DNA of 64,000 nt from Zygnema cylindricum (taxonomy: Eukaryota; Streptophyta; Zygnematophyceae; Zygnematales; Zygnemataceae). This document shows, piece by piece, positions 51,653 to 62,712 of the stretch. The stretch's first letter is position 1, and the number at the start of each line of letters is the position of its first letter. The position numbers and the translations under genes are program-made. Below the pieces are notes generated by a model. That model searched no databases. It saw nothing but the letters and a program-made list of their open reading frames with translations, and had not been told where the DNA came from. The stretch is taken from NCBI GenBank assembly GCA_037447655.1, contig JBBHKE010002847.1:51206-115205 (forward strand). The letters run 5' to 3'.

Positions 51653-54241
51653 GTGCCCTCACCGGGGGGGAAGAGATTTATGATGACTATAACTGATGAT
51701 TGGTCTCGGTATTCCCGGGTGTATTTTTTGAAAAACAAGTCAGAAGCTCAGGATTGTTTTAGACAATATAAAGCATGGAGCGAAAAACTCCATGAAACTC
51801 CAATCAAGAGAGTAAGGAGTGACAATGGTGGAGAGTATACTTCTAACCAGTTTGAGGATTTTCTGAGGGAAGATGGGGTCCAACACCAAAAGACAGTTCC
51901 AGAAAATCCTGAACAGAATGGGGTAGCTGAAAGGTTAAATAGAACACTAAGTGATAGTGCTAGAAGTATGTTGTCGGATAAAAAGATAGGAAAAAGGTTT
52001 TGGGCAGAAGCAATGAACTGTGCTAATTACCTCAAGAATAGAGTTCTTACTTCAGTTATAAAAGATCAAACACCTTATGAGAGATGGACAGGCCGGAAAC
52101 CAGACATATCTCACTTAAAGGTTTTCGGCAGTCAAGTATTCAGTCTAGATACTGATCGGTCCAATTGGAAGCTAGATCCTAAAGGAAAACCGGGATACTT
52201 ATTAGGATATGATGAGGATGTTAAAAGATATAGAGTTTATGATCTAAAAAGGGAAGATATAATCTTAGTAAAGCATCTAGTAGTTATGGATGAAGGAAAA
52301 TCTGTGGATCCCTTCAAATATACGAAGCCAGTAAAAATCAGATTTGAGTCAGAAAATTCCGATGACTTTGAGCTTCCTAACTATCCAGGTTTTAGAGAAG
52401 ATGACATTCTTGCAGGTACAAATCAGACCGAAAAGGACTCGGCTGTGGAAACTCCAGTGACAACTCTACCCGAAGCGGAAGACGTGGTGGAAATTGATTC
52501 GGAATCAAGGGATAGGGGAGAAGCCGAGTTTGTTCGAAAGAATCCACGAGAACCATCTATTCCGGCCTCAGATTTTGAAGGGGGGAGGAGAAGTAGCAAA
52601 AGACTGCAAGAAAAACAGGTTAATAACAAGGTAACTAAACTATCTCATCAAGATGAACCTCAAACTTATGGAGAGGCGATGACTTGTCCAGAAAGAAACC
52701 GGTGGAAGACAGCCATCAATGAGGAGATGGCTTCAATCATGGCAGCCGATACTTGGGAGCTGGTGGACTGTCCACCTAACCGAAAACGAATCGGTTGTAA
52801 GTGGGTTTTCAAACTAAAACTGAACCCAGATAACACAATCGAGCGCTACAAGGCCAGATTAGTGGCAAAGGGATTTACACAAAAGGAAGGAATTGACTAC
52901 GAGGAAACCTTTGCCCCGGTGGTAAGATTTCCCTCCGTCCGCATACTTCTCAGTTTAGCAGCGGCGGAAGACATGGAAGTGCACCAGATGGACATCAAAA
53001 CAGCCTTTTTGCATGGAGAATTGGAAGAGGAGATCTTCATGCGACAACCCGAAGGGTTTGTGGAAGAAGGAGAGGAGGGGAAGGTATGCCGGCTGATTAA
53101 ATCTCTTTATGGTTTGAAACAGGCGCCTCGACAGTGGAATAAGAAGCTTGATGAGTTTCTTACCGGTCTAGGATATATTCGGATCAGCTCAGATCACTCA
53201 ATCTATGTTTTCGAAGATGAGGAAGGTTTTATATTTATTGCAATTTATGTTGATGATTTGCTTGTTTTAAGTAAATCAATGGAAAAAATTAATATACTGA
53301 AAACCGATCTTAAGGGGAGATTTGAAATGAAGGATATGGGGGAAGCAAAATATATTTTGGGAATTCAAGTAGAGAGAGACCGAAAAAGGAAAATTATAAG
53401 ATTGACTCAAAAGGAAGCAATAGGGAACATGCTTGAAAAATTTCAAATGGATAAAGCTAATAGTTGTACAACTCCAATGGAGTTGAAGAAGGGAAGTGAG
53501 GGGAGTGAGGAAGAAGGAGTCATAGTCTTAGACGAGGAATTATCTCCTGATGAACAGAAGTTCATGAAGACTATTCCTTACAGGCAAGTAGTGGGAAGTC
53601 TAATCTATTTTATGAATTGTACCTGGCCGGATTTAGCTGCAGCTGTAGGAGTGCTGATTAGAAGTCTAAATGCTCCCACTAAGAAGGATTGGGAGGCAGC
53701 TAAGAGAGTCCTTAGATACTTGGTAGGAACTAGAGATCTATGGTTGCATTTGGGTGGGGAGAATACTGACATCACTACTTGGAGTGATGCTAGTTATGGT
53801 GATGCTCCGATGAGGAGATGTACTTCTGGATATGTATTATATGTGGGTGATGGGGCTTGCTGTTGGAGTAGCAAACAGCTAAAGGTTATTGCTCAGTCCA
53901 CCATGGAGGCTGAGTATATGGCCTCTTGCTCTGCTGTAAAAGAATTTATGTGGGTCAAGTCTTTGCTTGGTGAGCTTGGTCACCTTAAGAGTGGTGTGCA
54001 GAAAATATTTTGTGATAATCAGGCAGCAATCGCTATTTCTGCCAATCCTAAACACCATTTTAAAGCCAAACACATGGACATCAGACTCAGCTTTGTTAGA
54101 GAGAAAGTAGAAAACAAAATAATCAGTTTAGAGTACAGACCAGATAGTGAGATGGTAGCAGATATGATGACCAAACTTGTGCCTTCCCCTAAGTTAATTT
54201 TTTGCAGGGAGAAGTGTGGTCTGAAATTAAAGATTGACTAG
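51653..54241 (+). CDS. A3 integrase, reverse transcriptase and RNase H
   Basis: 862 codons in the same frame as 49883-51586, with ~22 coding codons between them after the stop; the listed Met is internal, not a natural start. Integrase: TDDW (~12), RSDNGGEY (~60), PEQNGVAER (~95). Linker with basic GGRRSSKRLQEK. RT begins ~350 (RWKTAINEEMASI), with KTAFLHGELEEEI and catalytic YVDD (~531). RNase H from ~700: TWSDASYGDA, STMEAEYMAS, CDNQAAIAIS and KHMDIRLSF, catalytic residues present. The ORF ends 13 bases before the 3' LTR. Except for the upstream stop it looks functional. Confidence 0.96.
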   Translation: MPSPGGKRFMMTITDDWSRYSRVYFLKNKSEAQDCFRQYKAWSEKLHETPIKRVRSDNGGEYTSNQFEDFLREDGVQHQKTVPENPEQNGVAERLNRTLSDSARSMLSDKKIGKRFWAEAMNCANYLKNRVLTSVIKDQTPYERWTGRKPDISHLKVFGSQVFSLDTDRSNWKLDPKGKPGYLLGYDEDVKRYRVYDLKREDIILVKHLVVMDEGKSVDPFKYTKPVKIRFESENSDDFELPNYPGFREDDILAGTNQTEKDSAVETPVTTLPEAEDVVEIDSESRDRGEAEFVRKNPREPSIPASDFEGGRRSSKRLQEKQVNNKVTKLSHQDEPQTYGEAMTCPERNRWKTAINEEMASIMAADTWELVDCPPNRKRIGCKWVFKLKLNPDNTIERYKARLVAKGFTQKEGIDYEETFAPVVRFPSVRILLSLAAAEDMEVHQMDIKTAFLHGELEEEIFMRQPEGFVEEGEEGKVCRLIKSLYGLKQAPRQWNKKLDEFLTGLGYIRISSDHSIYVFEDEEGFIFIAIYVDDLLVLSKSMEKINILKTDLKGRFEMKDMGEAKYILGIQVERDRKRKIIRLTQKEAIGNMLEKFQMDKANSCTTPMELKKGSEGSEEEGVIVLDEELSPDEQKFMKTIPYRQVVGSLIYFMNCTWPDLAAAVGVLIRSLNAPTKKDWEAAKRVLRYLVGTRDLWLHLGGENTDITTWSDASYGDAPMRRCTSGYVLYVGDGACCWSSKQLKVIAQSTMEAEYMASCSAVKEFMWVKSLLGELGHLKSGVQKIFCDNQAAIAISANPKHHFKAKHMDIRLSFVREKVENKIISLEYRPDSEMVADMMTKLVPSPKLIFCREKCGLKLKID

Positions 54242-54254
54242 AAAATAAGGGGAG
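54242..54254 (+). promoter_or_regulatory. A3 polypurine tract
   Basis: AAAATAAGGGGAG immediately before the 3' LTR; the likely plus-strand primer. Sits just after the ORF stop. Confidence 0.88.
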
Positions 54255-55302
54255 TGTAGAAACTAATGGTTTTATTAGTATTTTCTAGGTCTGAAAAGAA
54301 ATATAGAAGTCGAGGCAGTCTATCTCTAACTTCTCTCTCCAACTCTCAAACTTGTCGCAGTCACTGAGAAATTGGAGAGGAAGCTAGAGCCATGGCTACC
54401 TTGGCTATCCTGAGGTTTACGGGAATTTTACATTAGGGTTTATTTATTTAATTAAAAGGTATGTGCCGGCGGCAGGATTTGATCCTTGTACCTTCCGGAC
54501 AGCAGATAGGATATAGCCGGTAGCCTTAGCCGTTAAATCTAGCGGTAGTGTTACGTTGCATATAGTTTGATATTTATTTAAATATGTATACGTGCGATAA
54601 ACCATTTAACTGAAATGAATTACGGGATACATAGATCCAGTAATATATAATGTACGACTTACGGTACGGACATAAATCAGTACCGCGCATTTGTTTCGTA
54701 AATGAAAGAAATACCACGCATGTATTTATTACGGCTACGAATAAAGCCGAATTTAATCGGACGGCCGGGATTAGCGCCGAGATCGCGGAGGAAGATTTCG
54801 GCGGTTTGTGGCCATCGCCACATCGGATGACGCGTGGCGAAATTCCGTTGGCTTGTGGAATCTCCGGAGATTATGGCACCGAATCCGGATTTGACATGTG
54901 TCGACATTTTGGCCATGTCGTACAATGTCCGTACATAAAGTACACCGGCAGCTGTACTTTTGCGTACGGAACTCAATTCTGATTGGTTCCGTACACCAGT
55001 AGATAGAGTCTGTGAGAGAGATAGGACTTAGAAAAATTAGAAGATAGGACCCCCTCTCCCAGAGAGCTTTTGTACAAAAGGTCAACTTTGACCCTCCATA
55101 ACTTACTGCTCAGGGGAGCAAATTCAGAGATTCTTTTTGCTATCGACTCAGGGGAGTCTTGCCTTCACAGGGGTGAGTTGGTCAGAGTTTTTGTCTGCCA
55201 GGGTGGCAGTTATTTTTGCTTAAACACAAAGGGGTCAGGATTATCCTAGAGGTTTCTTGGAAGCTGTCCACTCTGAGGACTTATGGAGGTCTCAGAGTTT
55301 CA
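54255..55302 (+). repeat. A3 3' LTR
   Basis: 1048 bases, 8 substitutions and one single-base deletion (near 55176) against the 5' LTR. All the modules listed for the 5' LTR are present (hairpin at 54330-54383). Confidence 0.97.
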
Positions 55303-56441
55303 ATATAAGCTCCATTGCCACGCAATATTCGCAGATCAAAAGAAGCTAATCTAGATAGTGCCGACTCCAAGTTTATATAAACCCATATGATTGACCCCTT
55401 GACAATCATAACCCCATTATAGCTTCAATTCTGTGAAATAAGACTTTCTGTGTGCTCAGTTCCACCACAGAATGCAAAGTTAGAATATGAGATTTGAACA
55501 CATTCACCCACTTTGACTTTCCCTTAGAAATTCAGCCACCTTGGCTGGCAATAACTCTGACCAACGACATCCCTGTGTAGCCTTGACTCCCTTGAGTCGG
55601 CAGCAAAAATAATCACTTAATTTGGTCAACATAGTTGTTAGTTATGGTTCTCCAAAGTTTGCCTTTTCTACAAGTTGCTCTCTGGGAGAGGCGGCACCTA
55701 TCCGAAATATTCTAAGTCCTATTCCCTCTCTAAAACCCCTTCTACTGAAGTACGACGCCAATCACAAGACTATACCGTACAGAAAAGTACAGGCACCGGT
55801 GTACTTTCTGTGCGGCAGATGTACGACAGGCCATATAGGTGACATCTGTCACATCCGAGTTTGTTGGCTTGCACTCCGAAAATTCCGCAACCACGTACGA
55901 TGTCGCCACGTGTCATCCGGAGTGGCGGCGCCCGAAAACGCCATGGCGGCCATTCCGAAATCCCGGCTTGCACCACGGCCTTTGATGTCACATCGCCTTT
56001 TTATCCGGACCGTCGAAACAAATGCCCGTAACATTTGTTTCGTGCGGCATAAAAGGTACAGCAAGTTCTATGCCAAAGATTCCGTCCTAGCAGTTAAATG
56101 GAATCTTTGCCTGTATTTATTCAAATACCTATCGTACCCTATATATCCGAGCACTGATCATAGACTACAGGATAAAGCAACCACCTAGAGGTTCATCTAA
56201 CAGACGTTATGTAGTAGGATCAGTTCCCGCTGTCGGCAAACATTTTGGTAAAGACTAAGTAGTAGCCTATTTTCTGTCATTTTAGACAACATAGGCAGCC
56301 ATGGTTCTAGCTCTCTCTCCAGCCTTTAGTGATTGCAACAAGTATGGGGACTGGAGAGTGGGGCGAGAAGCAGACTGCCATTGCTTTATTTCTTCCTTAT
56401 ATTTTTACTACTAAGACCGAGAAAATGCATAACTATCAACA

Positions 56442-56716
56442 TACTATGCATAACCAACACTTAAACCTTGTTAAATAGCCAATAAAAGCAACCCTTTTAA
56501 CCCCCCATGCTCCGCGGAGCACCCTGATGGAGTTTCTAAACACGTCAACAATCCATAAAAGTAATAGTAGATCATAGGATGATCGACGCTTGCACTTGCT
56601 TTAAATCCACAATTCAGCGATGACGATAAAAGGATGCAAAGAGAGTTCTTAGGTCTCCTACCCGCGGAACAATAACAACCACAAGTAAAAAATAACTCAT
56701 CCAAAGCAATTCCTAC
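56442..56716. other. Unclassified spacer between D1 and D2
   Basis: 275 bases without recognised features. Confidence 0.35.
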
Positions 56717-57906
56717 TGAAATTCTATGGGCTCCATTGCCACACAGAATTCCCATATCAAAAGAAGCTAATCTAGATAGTGACGACTCTAAGCTTATATA
56801 AACCCAAATGATTGACCCCTTAACAATCAGAACCCCATTAAAGCTTCACCCCGGTGAAACAAGACTTTCTATGTGCTCAGTTCTACCACAGAATGCAAAG
56901 TTAGAATATGTGATTTGGATACATTCACCCACTTTGACTTTCCCTTAGAAATAAAGCCACCCAGGCAGGAAAAAACTCTCACCAACTACATCGTTGTGTA
57001 GCGTGGACTCCCCTGAGTACGCAGGAAAAAGAATCACTGAATTTGGTCAACTGAGTTGATAGATATGGCTGGCCAAAGTTTGCCTTTTATTCAAGATGCT
57101 CTGTGGGAGAGGCGGCTACCTACCCAAAATATTCTTAGTCCTAATCCCCTCTCCAAACCCTCTAGTATTGAGGTACTGACTAATCACAAGACTGTAGCGT
57201 ACAATGAAGTACAGATGTCGGTGTACTTTTTGTACGGACAGTGTACGACGTCGCCATTATGCGATATTTGTCACATCCGGATTGGTTGTCTTCCATTCCA
57301 GAGATTCCGTAAACCCGTATGATATTGCCACGTGTCATCCGGAGTGGCGAAGTTCGCAAACCGCCAAATTGTCCTTTCCGCGAAGCTGGCGCTTACCACG
57401 GCCGTCAGATTGATATCGGTATTTTATACGGACCGTCGAAACAAATGTCAGTACTATTTGTTTCGTCCGTTACTAATAGTACAACTTTTTCTATCTCCAA
57501 TATACCGTAATCCAGTTAAATGGAAAATCCTACGTGTCCATGTTTATATACATATCGAACCTAATATACCTTAGCACTAGTCATAGACTAAACAAACAAA
57601 GCTACCGGCTACGAGTGACTTGACGGAAAACAGGTACCAGGATCAACTCTTGGATCTGTCAAGTACCTTTTGGTACATCTACCTAAATCAACCCCTGTCT
57701 TCTCTAATGAGCTTAGGCACCTTTTGGTACATCTACCTAAATCAACCCCTGTCTTCTCTAATGAGCTTAGGCAGCCATGGCTTTAGCTCCTAATCTAGCC
57801 TTCAGTGACTACGACAAGTGTGGGGGCTTGGAGAGGGGAGTCAGAGGCAGGCTGTCTCTGCTCTATTTCTATACTAATAGACCTAGAAAATACTCAAATA
57901 TCAACA
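56717..57906 (-). repeat. D2 3' LTR
   Basis: From TGTTGATATTTGAG (57906) to AGAATTTCA (56717). Carries a 54-base tandem duplication at 57665-57718 and 57719-57772, absent from the 5' LTR. ACGTGTC box at 57330, inverted repeat CGAAACAAAT/ATTTGTTTCG at ~57435-57463, GTAC cluster at ~57200-57250. Polypurine tract AAAATAAGGGGAG abuts at 57907. Confidence 0.92.
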
Positions 57907-58129
57907 CTCCCCTTATTTTCTAGTCTATTTTCCTTTCAACTCCTACAAACAAATAAACAAACACCTTTTTTTTTCTTTTTCCTTTTCTTTTTCCTTTTCT
58001 TTTCATAAAATTCAAGAAAAATATTCTCGTATTTAAAACAGTGCATTTGATGAACATGAATAATAATTGCACCACACATTTTATTTAGCATCCCACTTTT
58101 CATAAATCCGAGCCAAGATTTTATCCACG

Positions 58130-59131
58130 TCATCTCCTTTCCATCCACACTAAATCCAATTTCCCTCTTGCAATCCAAACAGCCAGCCCATTTCCAATCT
58201 GCAACACACACCCAGATGCTAACCCTTTTATTGGCACACCTTCATAAATGCCATCACTCTCTTTAGTGATGTCAAACCCATTACCCCCAAAAATTGAACT
58301 TTCCTCACTCTCTTTCATCAATTTCTTTCCACTATCACTTTCTATTTTTATTCCCAAAAAATATTTCTCCTCCCCTAAACCTTTCATTAAATATTTCCCT
58401 TCTCCCTTATCCTTTAGAGCCCCCTCTAGATTTACTTCTCCCCTTTCCTCGGGAATCTCTTGAAGTCTCCATTTCCGACCAGTTTTCAGTTTCCAAATAT
58501 CTATAAAATTATCCTCATTAATTTTATCTTTTCTGTTTTCACTTATGGATCCTAGATCTGACTTTCTCATTTCTAAATCATACACTCTACACTCCTCGAC
58601 ATCCTCAAGTACCTCCTCTCTCTTTACTTCCCTTATACCTCCAAAAGCACATTGTTGCCTTCGTGGAAGTTTTGTGTACTTTTCTCTCTTCTCCATTCTA
58701 CCGATGTGAAGAAGCTCCAAGATTTTTTCATCCTCTTTCTCCTCTTCCCCTTCTTCCTCCTCATTCACACTCCAACTTCTAAGTTCTTCCAAACGAGGAC
58801 ACTCCTCCATATAGTGACCCGGTTCTCTACAAAAGAAGCAAACCCTTTTTTTCAAAGCTCCCCTTTCTTTTCCTCTCCCTCCCTTTCCACCAAAGTTTCG
58901 ATTAGGTTTACCTTTGTCTTTCTTCCTCTCATCACGCTTCCGCTCGTCACCGCCGATCCTCACATCACGCTTCCGCCAGTCACCACCAGCTGTAAATTCA
59001 GTCACCCTATCACTTCCCCTACGAAGCTCCAAAGTGCTTTCCCTCACAAGAATTATCCCCATGGTAATGCTCCAAGTCCATGAGAAGAAATTCCATTCCC
59101 TGCATACGATAAATGATGTCTTCGTACTCAT
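58130..59131 (-). CDS. D2 gag-pol mini-protein (zinc knuckle plus RT/RNase H scraps)
   Basis: 333 codons, matched by a homologous frame at 61910-62746. Basic N-terminal part (RKRDERKKDKGK), zinc knuckle CFFCREPGHYMEEC at ~100, an acidic Glu-rich block, then LPRRQQCAFGG (protease-proximal gag end in A3), CRVYDLEMRKSDL (integrase C-terminus), KYLMKGLGEEKYFLGIKIESD (RT end, compare EAKYILGIQVERD) and DGIYEGVPIKGLASGCVLQIGNG (RNase H). The scraps are joined in frame, so pol has been deleted in several steps while the frame was kept. It cannot encode any pol enzyme; an RNA- or Gag-binding role is possible. Confidence 0.75.
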   Translation of the reverse strand: MSTKTSFIVCREWNFFSWTWSITMGIILVRESTLELRRGSDRVTEFTAGGDWRKRDVRIGGDERKRDERKKDKGKPNRNFGGKGGRGKERGALKKRVCFFCREPGHYMEECPRLEELRSWSVNEEEEGEEEKEDEKILELLHIGRMEKREKYTKLPRRQQCAFGGIREVKREEVLEDVEECRVYDLEMRKSDLGSISENRKDKINEDNFIDIWKLKTGRKWRLQEIPEERGEVNLEGALKDKGEGKYLMKGLGEEKYFLGIKIESDSGKKLMKESEESSIFGGNGFDITKESDGIYEGVPIKGLASGCVLQIGNGLAVWIARGKLDLVWMERR

Positions 59132-59791
59132 TTGGAAGCTTCATGATTAGTGTATTAATCTTTCTCTCCTCAGATTCTACATATCCCGCACTAACAAGCT
59201 CAACATATAACGCAGCAATATCATTGCAAAACTCTATCATGCTACCGCCTTTATAAACATAGGCCTCTATTTCTTGTTTTAGTAACTGCTGCCTCTGTAT
59301 AGTCTCACACTTATAAATCTGAATTAGTGTTTCCCAGATTTCCGAAGACTTGGTTAGACTTAAATGAGTGATAGTTATGGAATTAGACACATATCTAAGT
59401 ATGAGATGTTTTGCTATAGTGTTTTTATATTCCCAAATTTTCCTGTCATTTTTTTCAGCTTTTGGTTCACTTATAACCCCCACAAGTGGAAGTGTAGCCG
59501 AGAGCCTAGCTCCCCTCACCATAGGTGTCCCTTTATCTTACTCCCCTATTTCCCCTTCCACGGTAATGATTTTCCCTTCACCTTTTGTTGCATCTGAACC
59601 ACGGTTGGTTTTCTGGGCAGCTTAGATGATTCTCCATAGTGAGCTCTTCCAAAGCTGTTGGCGGACACCTCACTTGTCTCGAAACAATTCCCCACAAGTG
59701 CTTCTCGAAAAGCAATCCCTCCATCGTAAACTCCCATTAAGTGAAGTCTGTTCCATCAAACATTGGCACCCTAGATGGTGGGCCCATAACC
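59019..59791 (-). pseudogene. D2 gag N-terminal and capsid region
   Basis: Gag starts in the LTR at about 59809 (MEPIEFQ) and passes the PBS (VMGPPSRVPMFDG). Frames 59737-59546 and 59522-59019 continue it. The capsid core is clear in the latter (KHLILRYVSNS, YVYKGGSMIEFCNDIAALYVELVSAG, MKLPNEYEDIIYRMQ). A stop, frameshifts and a shift to the downstream frame at ~59050-59130 break it. Confidence 0.82.
59776..59791 (-). promoter_or_regulatory. D2 primer-binding site
   Basis: GGTTATGGGCCCACCA on the minus strand: 16 bases complementary to the initiator tRNA-Met anticodon arm, the longest match in the window. Confidence 0.9.
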
Positions 59792-60926
59792 TGAAACTCT
59801 ATGGGCTCCATTGCCACACAGAATTCGCATATCAAAAGAAGCTAATCTAGATAGTGTCGACTCTAAGTTTATATAAACCCAAATGATTGACCCCTTGATA
59901 ATTAAAACCCCATTAAAGCTTCACCCTTGTGAAACAAGTCTTTCTGTGTGCTCAGTTCCACCACAGAATGCAAAGTTAAAATATGTGATTTGGATACATT
60001 CACCCACTTTAACTTTCCCTTAGAAATGTAGCCACGTAGGCAGGCAAAAACTCTGACCGACTACACTTCTGTGTAGCCTGGACTCGCGTGAGTCCGTAGG
60101 AAAAAGAATCACTGAATTTGGTCAACTGAGTTGATAGATATGGCTAGCCAAAGTTTGCCTTTTATACAAGATGCTCTCTGGGAGAGGCGGCTACCTACCC
60201 AAAATATTCTTAGTCCTAAACCCCTCTCCAAACCCTCTAGTACTGAGGTACTGACCAATCACATGACTGTACTGTACAATGAAGTACAGATGCCGGTGTA
60301 CTTTCTATACTGACAGTGTACGATGTCGCCATTATGCGACATTTGTCACATCCGGATTCGTTGTCTTCCAATCCTGAGATTCCGTAAACCCGTATGATGT
60401 TGCCACGTGTCATCCGGAGTGGCGGAGTCGCAAACCGCCAAATTGTCCTTTCCGCGAAGCCAACGCTAACCACGACCGTCTGATTGATATCGGTATTTTA
60501 TACGGACCGTCGAAACAAATGTCTGTACTATTTGTTTCGTCCGGTACTAATAGTACAACTGTTTCTATGTGCAATATACCGTAATCCAGTTAAATGGAAA
60601 ATCCTACGTGTCCATGTTTATATACATATCAAACCTAATATACCTTAGCATTAGTCCTAGACTAAACGGACAAAGCTACCGGCTACGAGTGACTTGAAGG
60701 ACAGCAGGTACGAGGATTAATTCTTGGATCTGTCAAGTACTTTTTGGTACATCTACCTAAATCAACCCCTGTCTTCTCTAGTGAGCTTAGGTAGCCATGG
60801 CTTTAGCTCCTAATCCAGCCTTTAGTGACTACGACAAGTGTGGGGGCTTGGAGAGGGGAGTCAGAGGCAAGCTGTCTCTGCTCTATTTCTATACTTATAG
60901 ACCTAAAAAATACTCAAATATCAACA
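59792..60926 (-). repeat. D LTR shared by D2 and the next internal region
   Basis: 1135 bases, from TGTTGATATTTGAG (60926) to AGAGTTTCA (59792). Left of it is the D2 PBS, right of it a polypurine tract (60927-60943). It therefore serves as 5' LTR of D2 and 3' LTR of the truncated element on its right. Confidence 0.92.
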
Positions 60927-61348
60927 CTCCCCTTACTTTCTAGTCTATTTTCCTTTAAACTCCTACAAAGAAATAAACAAACACCCTTTTTTTTCTTTTC
61001 TTTTTCTTTTTCCTTTTCTTTTCATAAAATTCAAGAAAAATATTCTCGTATTTAAAAGAGTGCATTTGATGAACATGAATAATAATTGTACCACACATTT
61101 TATTTAGCATCCCACTTTTCATAAATCCGAGCCAAGATTTTATCCACCTCATCTCCTTTCCATCCACACTAAATCCAATTTCCCTCTTGCAATCCTAACA
61201 ACTAGCCCCATTTCCAATCTGCAACACATACCCAGATGCTAACCTTTTTACAGGCACACCTTCATAAATGCCATCACTCCCTTTAGTGATGTCAAACCCA
61301 TTACCCCCAAATATTGAACTTTCCTCACTCTCTCCCATCAATTTCTTT
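60927..61348 (-). repeat. 3' end of a second D internal region (minus)
   Basis: Aligns with 57907-58325 (D2 internal end) and inversely with 62713-63134. It contains the Lys-rich tail (T-rich tract near 60990-61020) and ends abruptly at TTTCTTT (61348), where plus-strand gag sequence begins. Confidence 0.9.
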
Positions 61349-62712
61349 GGGAATTGTTTCGAGACAAGTGAGGTGTCCGCCAACGTGCTTTGGAGGAGCG
61401 CACTATGGAGAATCATCTGGGCTGCCCAGAAAACCAACCGGAGTTCAGATGCAACAAAAGGTGAAGGGAAAATCATTACCGTGGAAGGGGAAATAGGGGA
61501 GTAAGATAAAGGGACACCTATGGTGAGGGGAGGTAGGCTCTCGGCTACAGTTCCACTTGTGGGGGTTATAAGTGAACCAAAAGCTGAAAAAAATGACAGG
61601 AAAATTTGGGAATATAAAAACACTATAGCAAACATCTCATACTTAGATATGTGTCTAAGACCATAACAATCACTCATTTAAGTCTAACCAAGTCTTCGGA
61701 AATCTGGGAAACACTAATTCAGATTTATAAGTGTGAGACTATACAGAGGTGGCAGTTAGTAGAATAAGAAATAGAGGCCTATGTTTATAAAGGCGGTAGC
61801 ATGATAGAGTTTTGCAATGATATTGCTGCGTTATATCATGAGCTTGTTAGTGCGGGATAAGTAGAATCTGAGGAGAGAAAGATTAATACACACAGCATGA
61901 AGCTCCCAGATGAGTACGAAGACATCATTTACCGTATGCACGGAATGGAATTTCTTCTCATGGACTTGGAGCATTACCATTGGGATAATTCTTGTGAGGG
62001 AAAGCACTTTGGAGCTTCGTAGGGGAAGTGACAGGGTGACTGCATTTACAGCTGGTGGTGACTGGCGGAAGCGTGATGTGAGGACCGGCGGTGACGAGCG
62101 GAAGCGTGATGAGAGGAAGAAAGACAAAGGTAAACCTAATCGGAACTTTGGTGGAAAGAGAGGGAGAGGAAAAGAAAGGGGAGCTTTGAAAAAAAGGGTT
62201 TGCTTCTTTTGTAGAGAACCGGGTCACTATATGGAGGAGTGTCCTCGTTTGGAAGAACTTAGAAGTTGGGGTGTGAATGAGGAGGAAGAAAGGGAAGAGG
62301 AGAAAGAGGATGAAAAAATCTTGGAGCTTCTTCACATCGGTAGAATGGAGAAGAGAGAAAAGTACACAAAACTTCCACGAAGGCAACAATGTGCTTTTGG
62401 AGGTATAAGGGAAGTAAAGAGAGAGGAGGTACTTGAGGATGTCGAGGAGTGTAGAGTGTATGACTTAGAAATGAGAAAGTCAGATCTAGGATCCATAAGT
62501 GAAAACGGAAAAGATAAAATTAATGAGGATAATTTCATAGATATTTTGGAAACTGAAAACTGGTCGGAAATGGAGACTTCAACGGATTCCGAGGAAAGGG
62601 GAGAAGTAAATCTAGAGGGGGCTCTAAAGGATAAGGGAAGAGGGAAATATTTAATTAAAGGTTTAGGGGAGGAGAAATATTTTTTGGGAATAAAAATAGA
62701 AAGTGATAGTGG
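61349..62712 (+). pseudogene. D3 gag (plus strand) after the inversion junction
   Basis: From GGGAATTGTTTCGAG (gag codons for G-I-V-S) onward it follows the gag of D2 in the opposite orientation (ISEPKAEKNDRKIWEYKNT at ~61570-61625, KGGSMIEFCNDIAALY at ~61790). The first frame has stops and indels (for example near 61630-61670). It lacks the LTR, PBS and gag start. Confidence 0.82.

Larger units (their letters stand above)
48854..55302 (+). mobile_element. Copia element A3, young and near-intact
   Basis: 6449 bases with LTRs of 1049 and 1048 bases, a perfect 5-base target duplication ATATA (48849-48853 and 55303-55307), half-tRNA PBS, one long gag-pol frame with a single stop, and a polypurine tract. 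My base-by-base reading gives 8 substitutions and one indel between LTRs, a recent insertion. It disrupts solo LTR D1. Confidence 0.97.
48842..56441 (-). repeat. Solo D LTR (D1), split by A3
   Basis: The LTR occupies 48842-48853 and 55308-56441 (~1.15 kb). On plus it reads TGAAATTATATA | AGCTCCATTGCC across the A3 insertion, matching other D LTRs (TGAAATTCTATGGGCTCC). Outer flanks TACTG and TACTA agree at 4 of 5 positions. Hairpin stem CTCTCCAG/CTGGAGAG lies at 56315-56322 and 56351-56358, an 11-base inverted repeat CGAAACAAATG at 56014-56042. Confidence 0.9.
56717..60926 (-). mobile_element. Copia element D2, compressed gag-pol remnant
   Basis: Minus-strand element with 3' LTR 56717-57906, internal 57907-59791 (1.9 kb), PBS and 5' LTR 59792-60926. 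The internal region has gag, a zinc knuckle and only short scraps of integrase, RT and RNase H. It is non-autonomous. The 5' LTR is shared with a further internal region starting at 60927. Confidence 0.88.

Noticed and set aside
57963-58003. T-rich tract as a SINE or LINE poly(A) tail
   Set aside because: It lies inside the D internal region on the minus strand, encodes a Lys/Arg-rich tail, and recurs at 60990 and 63040.
58652-59083. Plus-strand Phe/Ser/Leu-rich frames (58248-59150, and minus-strand equivalents 61831-62389) as membrane proteins
   Set aside because: They are antisense shadows of the D mini-polyprotein, whose Lys/Glu-rich codons read as Phe/Leu/Ser on the other strand.
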